A DNA stretch of 13,224 nucleotides from Pelagophyceae sp. CCMP2097 (lineage: Eukaryota; Sar; Pelagophyceae): NCBI GenBank assembly GCA_026770575.1, contig MU657190.1, positions 99,561 through 112,784 of the forward strand, written 5' to 3'. The notes below the pieces were generated by a model. It had not been told where the DNA came from and searched no databases. It was given only the letters and a program-made list of their open reading frames with translations. Shown piece by piece: positions 1-7,348 of this stretch (position 1 is the stretch's first letter; each line of letters starts with the position of its first letter). A program made the translations under genes and the position numbers.

Positions 1-332
1 GCCACGCTCTCTCTCTTCCAGAGGCGTCCGCAACGCTGATCACGATACTGCGTCGGGCGAGCGGTCCCTCTGGCAATAGCAAGGCCCCTTTGCGTTTTCT
101 GCCCGAGCTTCTGCCGCTCCTCCATATATGCACCCTCTGCGGACGCTCCTCGTGGCGACGCACATGGCCGCGGCGCTGGAGCCGCAGAGCCGCGCGCTGA
201 CGCGGGCGCTAACGCCGCACCAGTCGCAGGTCCGTCGGCAACCCGGTCTCGTTTCGCCGGTCGGTCGATCGCCAAACTTTCTAATCTCCGATTTTGGCGA
301 AGCGACGACAGTGTTCGGACTCTGTGGCATCC
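1..332. other. 5' edge region, possible upstream exon
   Basis: No gene can be named here. The best coding-like stretch is on the + strand from the ATG at 128 to about 232, starting MHPLRTLLVATHMAAALEPQ and ending in SQ, where CAG|GTCCGT could be a splice donor. It would lie just upstream of the CS-domain gene and might be its 5' exon or the end of another gene. TATATATG overlaps its start. The opposite strand is also open from 438 to 40, but that reading is Arg/Ala-rich and has no recognisable motif. Which strand is transcribed cannot be decided from the sequence. Confidence 0.25.
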
Positions 333-1161
333 ATGGCGAGGGCGCTGCACGTGTGCGCGTGGTGGTGGGGCGCGCAGTGCCTTGTCTCGCCGCGCGCGGC
401 CCGAAACGGGCCGCGGCCGCTGCGCGGCGATCCGCCAAATGCGCCGGAGTATCTCGAACAGCTCGGATACGAATGGAGCCAAGCTACCGACTCAGTCGAG
501 GTCAGAGTCGTGACGCCCGACGGCGTCGACGCACGGCGCCTCGGCGTGGACGTCGTCGGGAATCGGCTCCGGGTCACCGTCGACGATGCAGTCTTGCTGG
601 TGCGCCCTCCGACCAGCCCGCGGGAGCGCGACGATGCCACGCAGGACGGCGCGCTGCACGGCGGCGTCGTGGCTTCCGAGACGTGCGTTTTTCGATGGCG
701 TGTTGCGCTCGATGCCGTGCGGCGTCGTCGGTCGATGCCGTGTCGCGTCGGTCGATGCGGTGTGGCGTCACCGCTCGACGCGCGCCGCGCCGCAGGCTCT
801 GGGTCCTGGACGAGGGCGACGAGGACTCTGGCGAGCGGCCGTTTGTGGAGTGCACGCTCCTCAAGAAGAGGGAAGGTCTCTGGGCGGTACGTTTCTTTGC
901 AGAGGAAGCCGTGGGCCCGCGACGACTGGCCCGACGCAGGTCCTCTTCGACGGTGCGCCGGAGATGGCCGACGCGGATGCGTTTGGCGGCGAGCGCACGA
1001 TTGACCTCGGGACCGTCAAGCATTCTACGACGGAGGGCCAGCGCCTTTCAGATAATACTGATGACGTCTTCGAATTCGAGTTCGATTCCGGCGCCCCTGA
1101 AGGCACCGTGTTGCGGGTTTCGAGCGTCGGGACCCAAACGAATGAACGAATAGGAACATGA
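333..1161 (+). CDS. CS/p23-like domain protein (NudC-type fold), 4 exons
   Basis: Inferred exons are 333-599, 645-682, 796-886 and 940-1161, giving 205 aa. Introns are 600-644 (GTGCGC..CAG), 683-795 (GTGCGT..CAG) and 887-939 (GTACGT..CAG), and all phases agree. The CS domain starts near residue 46 with YEWSQATDSVEVRVV, the usual Y-x-W-x-Q start of NudC/p23/SGT1 domains. It continues through RLRVTVDD and, after splicing, SETLWVLDEG and ERPFVECTLLKK, which match the later strands of the fold. CS domains bind HSP90 or client proteins in co-chaperones; that role is family knowledge, not shown here. The first 40 residues (MARALHVCAWWW, then Arg/Pro-rich) could be a targeting sequence. The 45-nt first intron has no stop and could be retained as 15 residues. 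The acidic C-terminal tail ends at a TGA overlapping the next gene's ATG, so this may be the N-terminal part of a longer CS-methyltransferase protein. Confidence 0.65.
727..766. repeat. 20-bp tandem duplication inside an intron
   Basis: Two adjacent 20-bp units (727-746 and 747-766), both beginning GTCGGTCGATGC, match at 18 of 20 positions. They lie wholly inside the 683-795 intron of the CS-domain gene. Confidence 0.8.
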
Positions 1162-2546
1162 AGAACGACGTCCAGCGCACGGAAGCCTATAGAGCCGCCA
1201 TCAAAAATGAACGAGGCGTCCGCGGCAAGACGGTCCTCGAGATCGGCACCGGTGCGTCTTCGGGAGCGGAGAACTGTTGTTGTATCGCAACATTAGGCGC
1301 TCTGGCTCTCCTCGCACTCATGTGCGCCGACGCGGGCGCGACGCACGTCTACGCCGTCGAGGTCAACGCCAAAGCGGCGGAGATGGCCCGCGACGCGGTG
1401 GAGAAGCGCGGGCTGTCGGAGAAGATTACGGTGATTCAAGGCCTGTCGACGGATATCGAAAAGCTTGTAGACAAAGACGGTGCCGAAGTACACGTCGACG
1501 TCGTCGTCTCGGAAATCGTGGGCCACGTTTCGACGGGCGAAGGGGCGGCGGCGGTGCTGCGCGACGCCCGGGCGAGGTTTGTGAAACCGGGGGCGGTGAA
1601 TTGGTCCATCCCGGCAGAAGTGGCCAGCCCGCGTCCTGTCGGTCCTGTCGGCAAACCCGAAACGCGGGCCATGGGAGATGTACGAGGCGATGTCTGCAGA
1701 GAATCGCGCCAGAGGTGGTTTGCGCGGCTGGGGAGCGCGGAGAGAAGACTTGGAGAGTGCCGTCGCGACTCGACCATATCCTAGATCTCCACTCTTGCCG
1801 TCCCCATCACGCTCCCGCCCGGCCTGAACAAGGCTTTCGACGACGAGCGAGCGTTTATTACGGACTTGATGGGCAAGATTGACGCGGCGACGTTGAAGCA
1901 GCTGCAGGCTGTGCGGCCGGACGTGGAATTGGGTATGAAGAAATCATTTTTTAAGCTCTCGGACCGCCTCCTCGAAGACGCTTTGGGCCTCGACCCAGCC
2001 AAAACCAAGGCCAAGCCGCTCCGCGGGTTCCCCATGGAATTCTGCCTTTCCGACGTTGCGAAGCCTTGCGAAGCGATGCTTTTTACAGAGGCCAAGGCGC
2101 CGCCGGATTCTCTAAGCACTCAAGTGTCTTGGAAGATCGGCGCGCCCGCGATGCTCGACGGCTTCCTCCTCTTCAACACCGTCAGCTGTGAGTACGCGAC
2201 GCGGGCGATTCCAAACTTGACGCCTGGTCAAGCGCACTTGACGCCTGGTCAAGCGCACCGTCGGCAAAAACGCCGATGCCTAGGCCTGGAGCCTGGCGAT
2301 TGCGAGATCTCCGCTTTTGACGGCGGGTCGTCGTGGCAGCCCTGCGTCGTGCTCTTCGACCGCGTGGCGGTGCGGGCGGAGGACGTGGTGGAGCTGCAAG
2401 TTTCCGGCGACGTTGCTACCATGAATCCCAAATATACCTTCAAAGCCGAAATCCGCCGCGGCGGTCCGACGGCGCCGGCCGACCAAGCCGGCGAAAAGCC
2501 CTGGGACGTGCAAATCCGCGAGGCGCGCTCAAGGGCGAGGGAGTAA
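1158..2546 (+). CDS. PRMT-like S-adenosylmethionine methyltransferase
   Basis: The protein resembles protein arginine methyltransferases, which transfer methyl groups from AdoMet to arginine. Exon 1158-1251 carries NDVQRTEAYRAAI, typical of the PRMT start, and the beginning of motif I (VLEIGTG). Intron 1252-1296 (GTGCGT..TAG, 45 nt) splices to GALALLALMCADAGA. Post-I is VYAVEVN. The double-E loop is SEIVGHVSTGEG, with both glutamates, followed by FVKPGAVNWSIPAE. Exon 1785-2187 holds VPITLPPGL and a helical stretch. Intron 2188-2283 (GTGAGT..TAG) joins it to 2284-2546, whose SSWQPCVVLFDRV looks like the C-terminal barrel with a THW-loop-like site in which TH is replaced by SS. Between about 1620 and 1784 the coding signal shifts frame (SVLSANPK..MYEAMSAENRARGG) and back, and no convincing introns explain it. 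It may hide introns or indels. The subtype is unknown; PRMT7-like is possible. The stop is at 2544-2546. The start at 1158 is uncertain because the gene may be fused to the CS-domain gene. Confidence 0.7.
2216..2257. repeat. 21-bp perfect tandem duplication containing a hairpin
   Basis: Two identical 21-bp units (2216-2236 and 2237-2257) lie inside the 2188-2283 intron. Each contains CTTGAC and GTCAAG as perfect inverted arms separated by 5 nt, so the transcript could form two small identical hairpins. Confidence 0.9.
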
Positions 2547-2552
2547 AATAAA
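2547..2552 (+). terminator. AATAAA next to a stop codon
   Basis: AATAAA begins immediately after the TAA of the methyltransferase gene. It matches the polyadenylation hexamer of animals and plants. Many protists do not use it, so its role here is a guess. Confidence 0.3.
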
Positions 2553-3035
2553 GCTTCACCTCGCAACACTCCCCACTGCAGCCCGCGGCCCTCCCGGCTC
2601 CAAGTCTACCGCGAGTCGGAATCCGGGAGCGCCGCCGACGTCCAATGGACAGCGAGGGCGTCCGAGGGACAGCGACTCGAAGCTGGCCGACGCGCGCGCA
2701 GCGTCGGGGAGCTTTGAACGAGATCTCCGACAGCCTCGGCGTGCGAGCGGCGCGCCCGGCCCGATCGAGCGGCTTCCCGAGCTGTGAGGTCGACTATCAT
2801 CCCACGAGGGCCGCGCACCGCGTGGTCGACCGACAAGGGGCCGTCTTGGAACCCCCGTCTTGGAACCTCGACGGCGTGGCAGTATGTACTTTATAAAGGC
2901 ACGCGGCAGACTGGGGCCCTCGAGGCCTCTCGGATGCCGGGATGCGGCCCACCGAGCGACCACCCTCAGGGCCTTGCTCTTGGATCAAGTGGTTATCTTA
3001 CCCTCAGGGCCTTGCGATGACATCAAATTTAACGA
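2553..3035. other. Intergenic stretch, no recognisable gene
   Basis: Short open frames exist on both strands (for example + 2645-2896 and - 2556-2963), but none shows a motif or family resemblance, and their composition looks like GC-rich shadow frames. Visible structure includes a 10-bp palindrome CTTTATAAAG at 2889-2898, a short tandem CGTCTTGGAAC pair near 2842-2870, and a 16-bp direct repeat at 2962 and 3000. It separates the end of the methyltransferase from the end of the WD40 pseudogene, so it may simply hold two convergent 3' ends. Confidence 0.5.
2962..3015. repeat. 16-bp direct repeat, 38 bp apart
   Basis: ACCCTCAGGGCCTTGC occurs at 2962-2977 and again at 3000-3015, perfectly, with 22 bp between the copies. 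It lies just beyond the 3' end of the WD40 pseudogene. Confidence 0.85.
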
Positions 3036-3753
3036 TCACACAGACAAAGGCCCGACAAGACAGAGCCGCGCCGTCTTGTCGGCGCTCGCCGTCGCGACGC
3101 ACTCGCCGTCGGGCGAGAACGCGCAGCACACGACGCTGCGGGTGTGCCCCTCGAGCGTCGTCTAGAGCGCGCCCGTCGCGGCGTCCCAGAGCCGCGCCGT
3201 CTTGTCCTGGCTCGCCGTCGCGATGCGCGTGCTGTCGGGCGAGAACGCGCAGCTCATGACCCAGTCGGTGTGCGCCTCGAGCGTCGTCTGCAGCGCGCCC
3301 GTATCGGCGTCCCAGAGCCGCGCCGTCTTGTCGTAGCTCGCCGTCGCGATGCGCGTGCCGTTGGGCGAGAACGCGCAGCTGTAGACGCTTTGGCGTGCCC
3401 AACGAGCGTCGCCAGCAGCGCGCCCGTCTCGGTGTCCCAGAGCCGCGCCGTCGTGTCCTGGCTCGCCGTCGCGATGCGCTTGCCGTCGGGCGAGAAGGCG
3501 CAGCTCGTACGCAGTTGGTGTGCCCCCTGAGGATGGCGGTGCTCTTCATAATCCGGTCCTTCCAGATGAGTTTGCGCACGACCGGCGCCACGGCCCGCGC
3601 ATTGCGAGCGACTCGTTGCGTCACCAAGAGCGCGTTCGTCGAGGCCGCCAGCCGGAGGATGGGCGAAACGAGGTCGCTCAGCTCGAGCACTTCGAGGACC
3701 GGCGTGGCGCAGACGGCGCGTCTCGACGGCTCGACGGCGGCCTCGGCGTCCAT
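3036..3753 (-). pseudogene. F-box-like/WD40-repeat gene, broken
   Basis: Reading from 3753, the N-terminus [20 protein letters not shown] resembles an F-box helix region, followed by LIWKDR and ILRGHTNCV, the start of the first WD repeat. Four repeats of the form [24 protein letters not shown]..TGAL follow, at roughly 3530-3400, 3400-3280, 3280-3165 and 3160-3060. Repeats 1 and 2 are each entered by a frame shift caused by one missing base, near 3505-3512 and 3383-3390. Repeats 3 and 4 share a frame but are split by TAG at 3162-3164, where repeat 2 has CAG (Gln). Repeat 4 breaks off after TARL where the Trp-Asp is expected, and a TGA follows at 3036-3038. WD40 proteins form propellers for protein binding, and F-box/WD40 proteins choose ubiquitination targets. 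With only four repeats, two frame breaks and a nonsense codon, this is probably a decaying copy. Sequencing errors could explain the indels but not easily all three lesions. Confidence 0.7.
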
Positions 3754-3859
3754 GAGACGCCCCGCCCCGAGCCGGGTGCTGGCCTTCGAGCGGGCGGAGC
3801 CACCTCCACTTACTCCACGTACGCTCCAACTTAAACTGTACTAGTCTGTAGCTAGGAAT

Positions 3860-3873
3860 CCTACAATTGTAGG
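3860..3873. repeat. 14-bp perfect palindrome
   Basis: CCTACAATTGTAGG is fully self-complementary. It lies about 107 bp upstream of the WD40 pseudogene start and could be a site for a dimeric protein or a chance palindrome. Confidence 0.6.
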
Positions 3874-4109
3874 GTCCACAGGTGTTTCGTGGCGGTTTCG
3901 TTTTTGGGGCCGTATTTTCGCGATTTGACCTTGTACTTGAGATCTTGGCTTCTCAACTAATAGAGGCTCGGTCCCAAGGAAGGTGCAGCCGCCAAGAACT
4001 CACGACAAGGATGCTTTACACACTTCATGTTGGCGCTAGGTCCTCGGGAAAGCTTCTAAAATCGCCAAAAATAACATTAAAACCATCGCAAGTCGTCGGC
4101 GCCGGCGAC

Positions 4110-4184
4110 TAAGGTGTACACGTTATAAGCAGATGTGCTTGTATTGCAAATAGCTTCCATCCTGTATCAGACGTGTACACCTTA
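4110..4184. repeat. 14-bp inverted repeat around 47 bp
   Basis: TAAGGTGTACACGT at 4110-4123 has its exact reverse complement at 4171-4184. Each arm also contains the palindrome GTGTACAC. The layout resembles either a long hairpin or the ends of a very short element. No flanking duplication is obvious. Confidence 0.75.
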
Positions 4185-4343
4185 TTCTCCATAACTGAGG
4201 AGATGTGACTTTTTGACCTAGTTGGCGCCCATGTGGGAGGCCCAGGACACTTTAAAGAGGATGTGTGGTCGCATGAGGCCAGCCCACGACCCCTCCCCGA
4301 ACAGAAACTCGAGGGAGATTGTATTTTGGCCACCCCGAGTCCG

Positions 4344-4387
4344 CAAAAACGGTTTTTGTCCTTGCACATTCGAACATTCGATGTTCG
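4344..4387. repeat. Two neighbouring hairpin-forming palindromes
   Basis: CAAAAAC and GTTTTTG (4344-4350, 4352-4358) are inverted around one base. CGAACAT and ATGTTCG (4371-4377, 4381-4387) are inverted around three. Both lie in the region upstream of the protease gene and could be regulatory, but the role is unknown. Confidence 0.55.
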
Positions 4388-4596
4388 CCAAAAACGAAAT
4401 CCACTTTTTATACCTGAAATACCTGTGGATCCCTACGACGCGTCGACTTGGATATACCCCGGTCGCCGAAAAAGAGTCAACCCGTCGCTCCGGAACAATT
4501 TCCACACTTCACTCGGTTTGGAAGTGAAGTTAGGAAGGGCCTCCACCGCCCGGCCCGGCCCCGCGCGCCCGCGTGTGCCCCGGGCTCCGTGGCGGG

Positions 4597-7280
4597 ATGC
4601 ACGAGGGCGAGCCCGCGTGGGCAACCGGCGAGGATGCCAAGCCATCACGGGGCTGGGGCCGCGCAATCCTCAGCGGTGTCGCCGGCATCGCTCTGGGATC
4701 GGCGCTGACGTACACCCTCATAGACAAGGCGAGACTGGCGCCGACCGCGGCTTTGAAGGCTATCTCGATACCGACGTCGTTCCACGCGAAGATAATCTTG
4801 CATTTGCCGTATGTGCACTTACACGAGCCAATCGAAGTCTACACAGACGGAGAGCAGGAGATCCAACGAATCTCGTACTGGGCGGGCCTGAACGAGTTCT
4901 TCGTCAACGCGTCCGGTGCCGGGTGTGAAGTCGTGCCGGTTTCTGAAGATGGGATTGGGTTCCAACGGGAAGCGATCGGGATCCCCAAAACTGCCTTACT
5001 CAAGTGGTTCCCCGCCCCGGAACTCTTCAGACGCGCCGCCTCCGCAGCCGTGCCCTGCTCTCGGCGCCAAGGTTTATTGCTGCAGCCGAACATGTTTGCC
5101 GTGCAGCCGGGGGGGCCTTTACGGTTGGCTTCCGTTCCTGTGCAAGTCGACCGTTTACTCTGCGACGTCTGGGTCTACGAAGAGCCTTATTTAGGGATGG
5201 GGGCCCAGGACTACGTTGGAGCTTATGAGCTGCAGACGGACACTTTAACGGGTCTGCCCGTACAATTTTCTTTCCTCGGGCATAACGTGTTGGACCAGGG
5301 GAGCCACTTTGACAACTACACGTGGTCCTACGTCTCCATCGATCAAGGCGTGCCTTTGGCGGCGGATTTTTTTCTGGGGGCGGCGGATTCGCGGAAATGC
5401 GATGCGGTGCGGGAATTGCAAATGGACGATGATGTCACTAGTCCACCTGGCCCGACGGCATTCGGGAGTCACAAAGTCGCCGAGCAGAAGGACGGCACGC
5501 TCCGACTGGACCACCACGCTTCTGATCATGCTTTGATGCTGCCGGGGAGTCTGCACCAGAGGCTGGAGGCTTTTGAGAGCTGGAAATTAGACCAACCTCT
5601 TTCCCAGAACCGAGGAAACGAACCCCAGAGAGCCGTCCAATTCCACTCGACGAGGCGCGCGGTCAACGTCTTCAAACGTCGGAACGGCGCTTCGAATGCT
5701 TCCCTCTCTGTGAATTCCATGGCGGATTGGAGCCTCGCCGAAAGGCAGGGCCGTCTCGGCTACATCCACGGCGGCGCGGACAAGGAGGTCGGCCGCTTCC
5801 GTGGAGTCGACCGTGTCAACAAGGAAGACGTGCAGAACGCCACAGTCCTCGACGGCATTTCAGAAGGCGTTTGGCGCTGGCATTTGCGGTCCGGCAGAGA
5901 TTTGCCTCCGAGCGTGGACTGGCGAGACGTCGGGGCCGTGACACCGGTGAAAGATCAGATTACCTGTGGAAGTTGCTGGGCCTTTGGAACGGTTTCGGCT
6001 TTGGAGGGGCACTGGTTCCGTTTGACGGGCGAAGCTCTCGTGCTCAGCGAGCAAGCCTTGGTCGACTGCGCCTGGTCCGAAGGCGCCCAAGGATGCGACG
6101 GCGGCGAAGACTCGTGCGTCTCTTTGGACCCTGCGGGGCTCCCCAAGCACCGTCCTCGAGAGACGGTTTGGCAGATGCCGTAAAGAGACGATCCAATGTC
6201 GAAAATCCCCATGCAATCGTCTGTCAATCATCTCGGATCCACGCTTCTCCGTTTGAGGTACGCGTACCAGTGGATGCGGCACCACCGCGGCGTGCCGACG
6301 GAGGCGGAGTACGGGCCGTATTTGAATGCCGACGGGAATTGCCACGTTGGCAGTACCAAGGTTTCCCTCACCGACCCGACGACGTGGCGGGGCCTCGTGC
6401 GCGCCCGTGTCAACCTGGAAATCGCAATACGGAGAGCGGCAGAGGCTCGACCCATTTTTAGGTTGAAGCAGAGTCCAGGGCATGGCCGTATTCTCCGCAG
6501 TTGGAAGGCCACCCGTTTTTAGGTTGATCCAAAGGGCAAGGAACTCCTCGAGATCTCTGGCTGGTCGCGCGTCAACAACACCGTCGACGACTTGAAGGAC
6601 GCGCTGGCGTTCATGGGGCCGCTCGTGATTAGAATCGCCGCTTCGCCGCTGTCCTTTTACTTTTACGACGGCGGCACGTACACCCGCGTCTGTCGTTGGG
6701 ACGAGAGAGTCCGGGGGCATGCAAGCAGAGTCCGGGGGCATGCGAGCAGAGTCCGGGGGCATCGCAGACGCCCCGTGCACGCGGTGGCCTTCGAGCGGTG
6801 GCCTTCGAGCGTTCCCAGAACGTCGTCGCTAGGCGTCTACGCTGGGGCCGATTGCTCTTCTGACATAGTCAATTCGGACCACATCGTCTCCCTCGTCGGC
6901 TACGACACCACACCCGCGGGCGACCTCTACTGGATCCTGCGAAACTCGTGGTGCGTGCGACGACGCGGCGTTGCAAAGCGGCTCGAGCCGGCAAGGCCGA
7001 CGCGGCGTTGCAAAGCGGCTCGAGCCGGCAAGGCAGGGTGAAAACGAGCCGCGCAGAGTCCTCGCTGGGGCGTGGTGGCACAAAGGGGATTCTCTCCAGC
7101 AGCCGCCCTACGCTCTCCAGAAGCCAACCGCCGTGGCCGCGCGATGACGCGCGCTCTAGGTCGAGCCACTGGGGTGAAGCTGGCTACATGAGAATCCTCG
7201 CAAAAGACAACGCGTGCGGCGTCTTGAACACGCCGACGTACCCGCGATTCAGCGACCTTTCCAAGGTGCAAAAGCACTGA
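4597..7280 (+). CDS. Membrane-anchored papain-family (C1A) protease, CfaD-like
   Basis: Inferred exons are 4597-6113, 6258-6360, 6523-6677, 6819-6950 and 7160-7280, giving 675 aa. Residues 23-42 ([20 protein letters not shown]) form one membrane segment with a short N-terminal tail, suggesting a type II anchor. An N-terminal domain (about 60-290) with [34 protein letters not shown] and [10 protein letters not shown] resembles that of Dictyostelium counting-factor-associated protein D. A short inhibitor-I29-like region follows ([17 protein letters not shown]), then the papain domain from [18 protein letters not shown]. The catalytic Cys is residue 460 in CGSCWAFG and the oxyanion Gln is 454. 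GCDGGED splices to [10 protein letters not shown], and PYLNADGNC follows. The catalytic His is in [11 protein letters not shown] and the Asn in LRNSW, which splices to [12 protein letters not shown] and [12 protein letters not shown]. All key residues are present. It is probably active in a lysosome/vacuole-type or secretory compartment. Boundaries of the second (6361-6522) and third (6678-6818) introns are the least certain; 6692-6832 is an alternative for the third. Confidence 0.87.
6451..6527. repeat. Duplicated splice-acceptor segment
   Basis: CCCATTTTTAGGTTGA at 6451-6466 and CCCGTTTTTAGGTTGA at 6512-6527 differ at one base. The second contains the proposed acceptor TTTTTAG|GTTGAT. The first carries an identical acceptor; using it would read into a stop codon in the protease frame. 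Confidence 0.8.
6707..6762. repeat. 21-bp tandem repeat, 2.7 copies, in an intron
   Basis: Units starting GAGTCCGGGGGCATGC begin at 6707, 6728 and 6749. The first two differ at one base and the third is partial. All lie in the third intron of the protease gene. Because 21 is a multiple of three and has no stop, an exon-only reading stays open here and could mislead gene prediction. Confidence 0.85.
6781..6808. repeat. 14-bp perfect tandem duplication in the same intron
   Basis: GCGGTGGCCTTCGA occurs twice in a row (6781-6794 and 6795-6808), upstream of the proposed CCCAG acceptor at 6818. Confidence 0.85.
6961..7034. repeat. 37-bp perfect tandem duplication in an intron
   Basis: Two identical 37-bp units (6961-6997 and 6998-7034) beginning CGACGCGGCGTTGCAAAGCG lie 10 bp inside the fourth protease intron (6951-7159). 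Their perfect identity suggests a recent duplication. Confidence 0.92.
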
Positions 7281-7348
7281 CACCGCCGGCGCAGAGAGGG
7301 CGCGGCGATTCTATAATAACAGTTTTCAATTTTACGAATTTCACCCAA
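7281..7348. other. 68-bp gap between two convergent genes
   Basis: The protease stop (7278-7280) and the histone stop (7349-7351, opposite strand) face each other across only 68 bp, A+T-rich in the second half. Their 3' untranslated regions probably overlap. No AATAAA is seen on either strand. Confidence 0.6.

Larger units (their letters stand above)
3754..4596. other. Divergent intergenic region
   Basis: This A+T-richer stretch separates the WD40 pseudogene (-) from the protease gene (+), so it probably holds the promoters of both. No confident gene is seen. Open frames such as + 4233-4928 cover it, but their translations lack motifs and run into the protease in another frame. It contains several inverted repeats, listed separately. 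No TATA box or initiator can be assigned with confidence. Confidence 0.5.

Noticed and set aside
128..1153. Single long open frame on the + strand from 128 to 1153
   Set aside because: Only the part from about 797 to 886 fits the CS domain in this frame. The rest is Arg-rich shadow of exons in other frames and of introns.
1158..1161. ATGA overlap read as bacterial operon coupling
   Set aside because: The surrounding genes contain many introns and encode eukaryotic proteins such as a histone H3, so translational coupling is unlikely. A shared gene is the better reading.
4233..4928. Open frame overlapping the start of the protease gene
   Set aside because: It has no recognisable motif and, from 4597 on, lies in a different frame from the well-supported protease.
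6707..6762. Short spaced repeats considered as a CRISPR array
   Set aside because: The units are directly adjacent with no unique spacers, sit inside an intron of a eukaryotic gene, and no cas genes are present.
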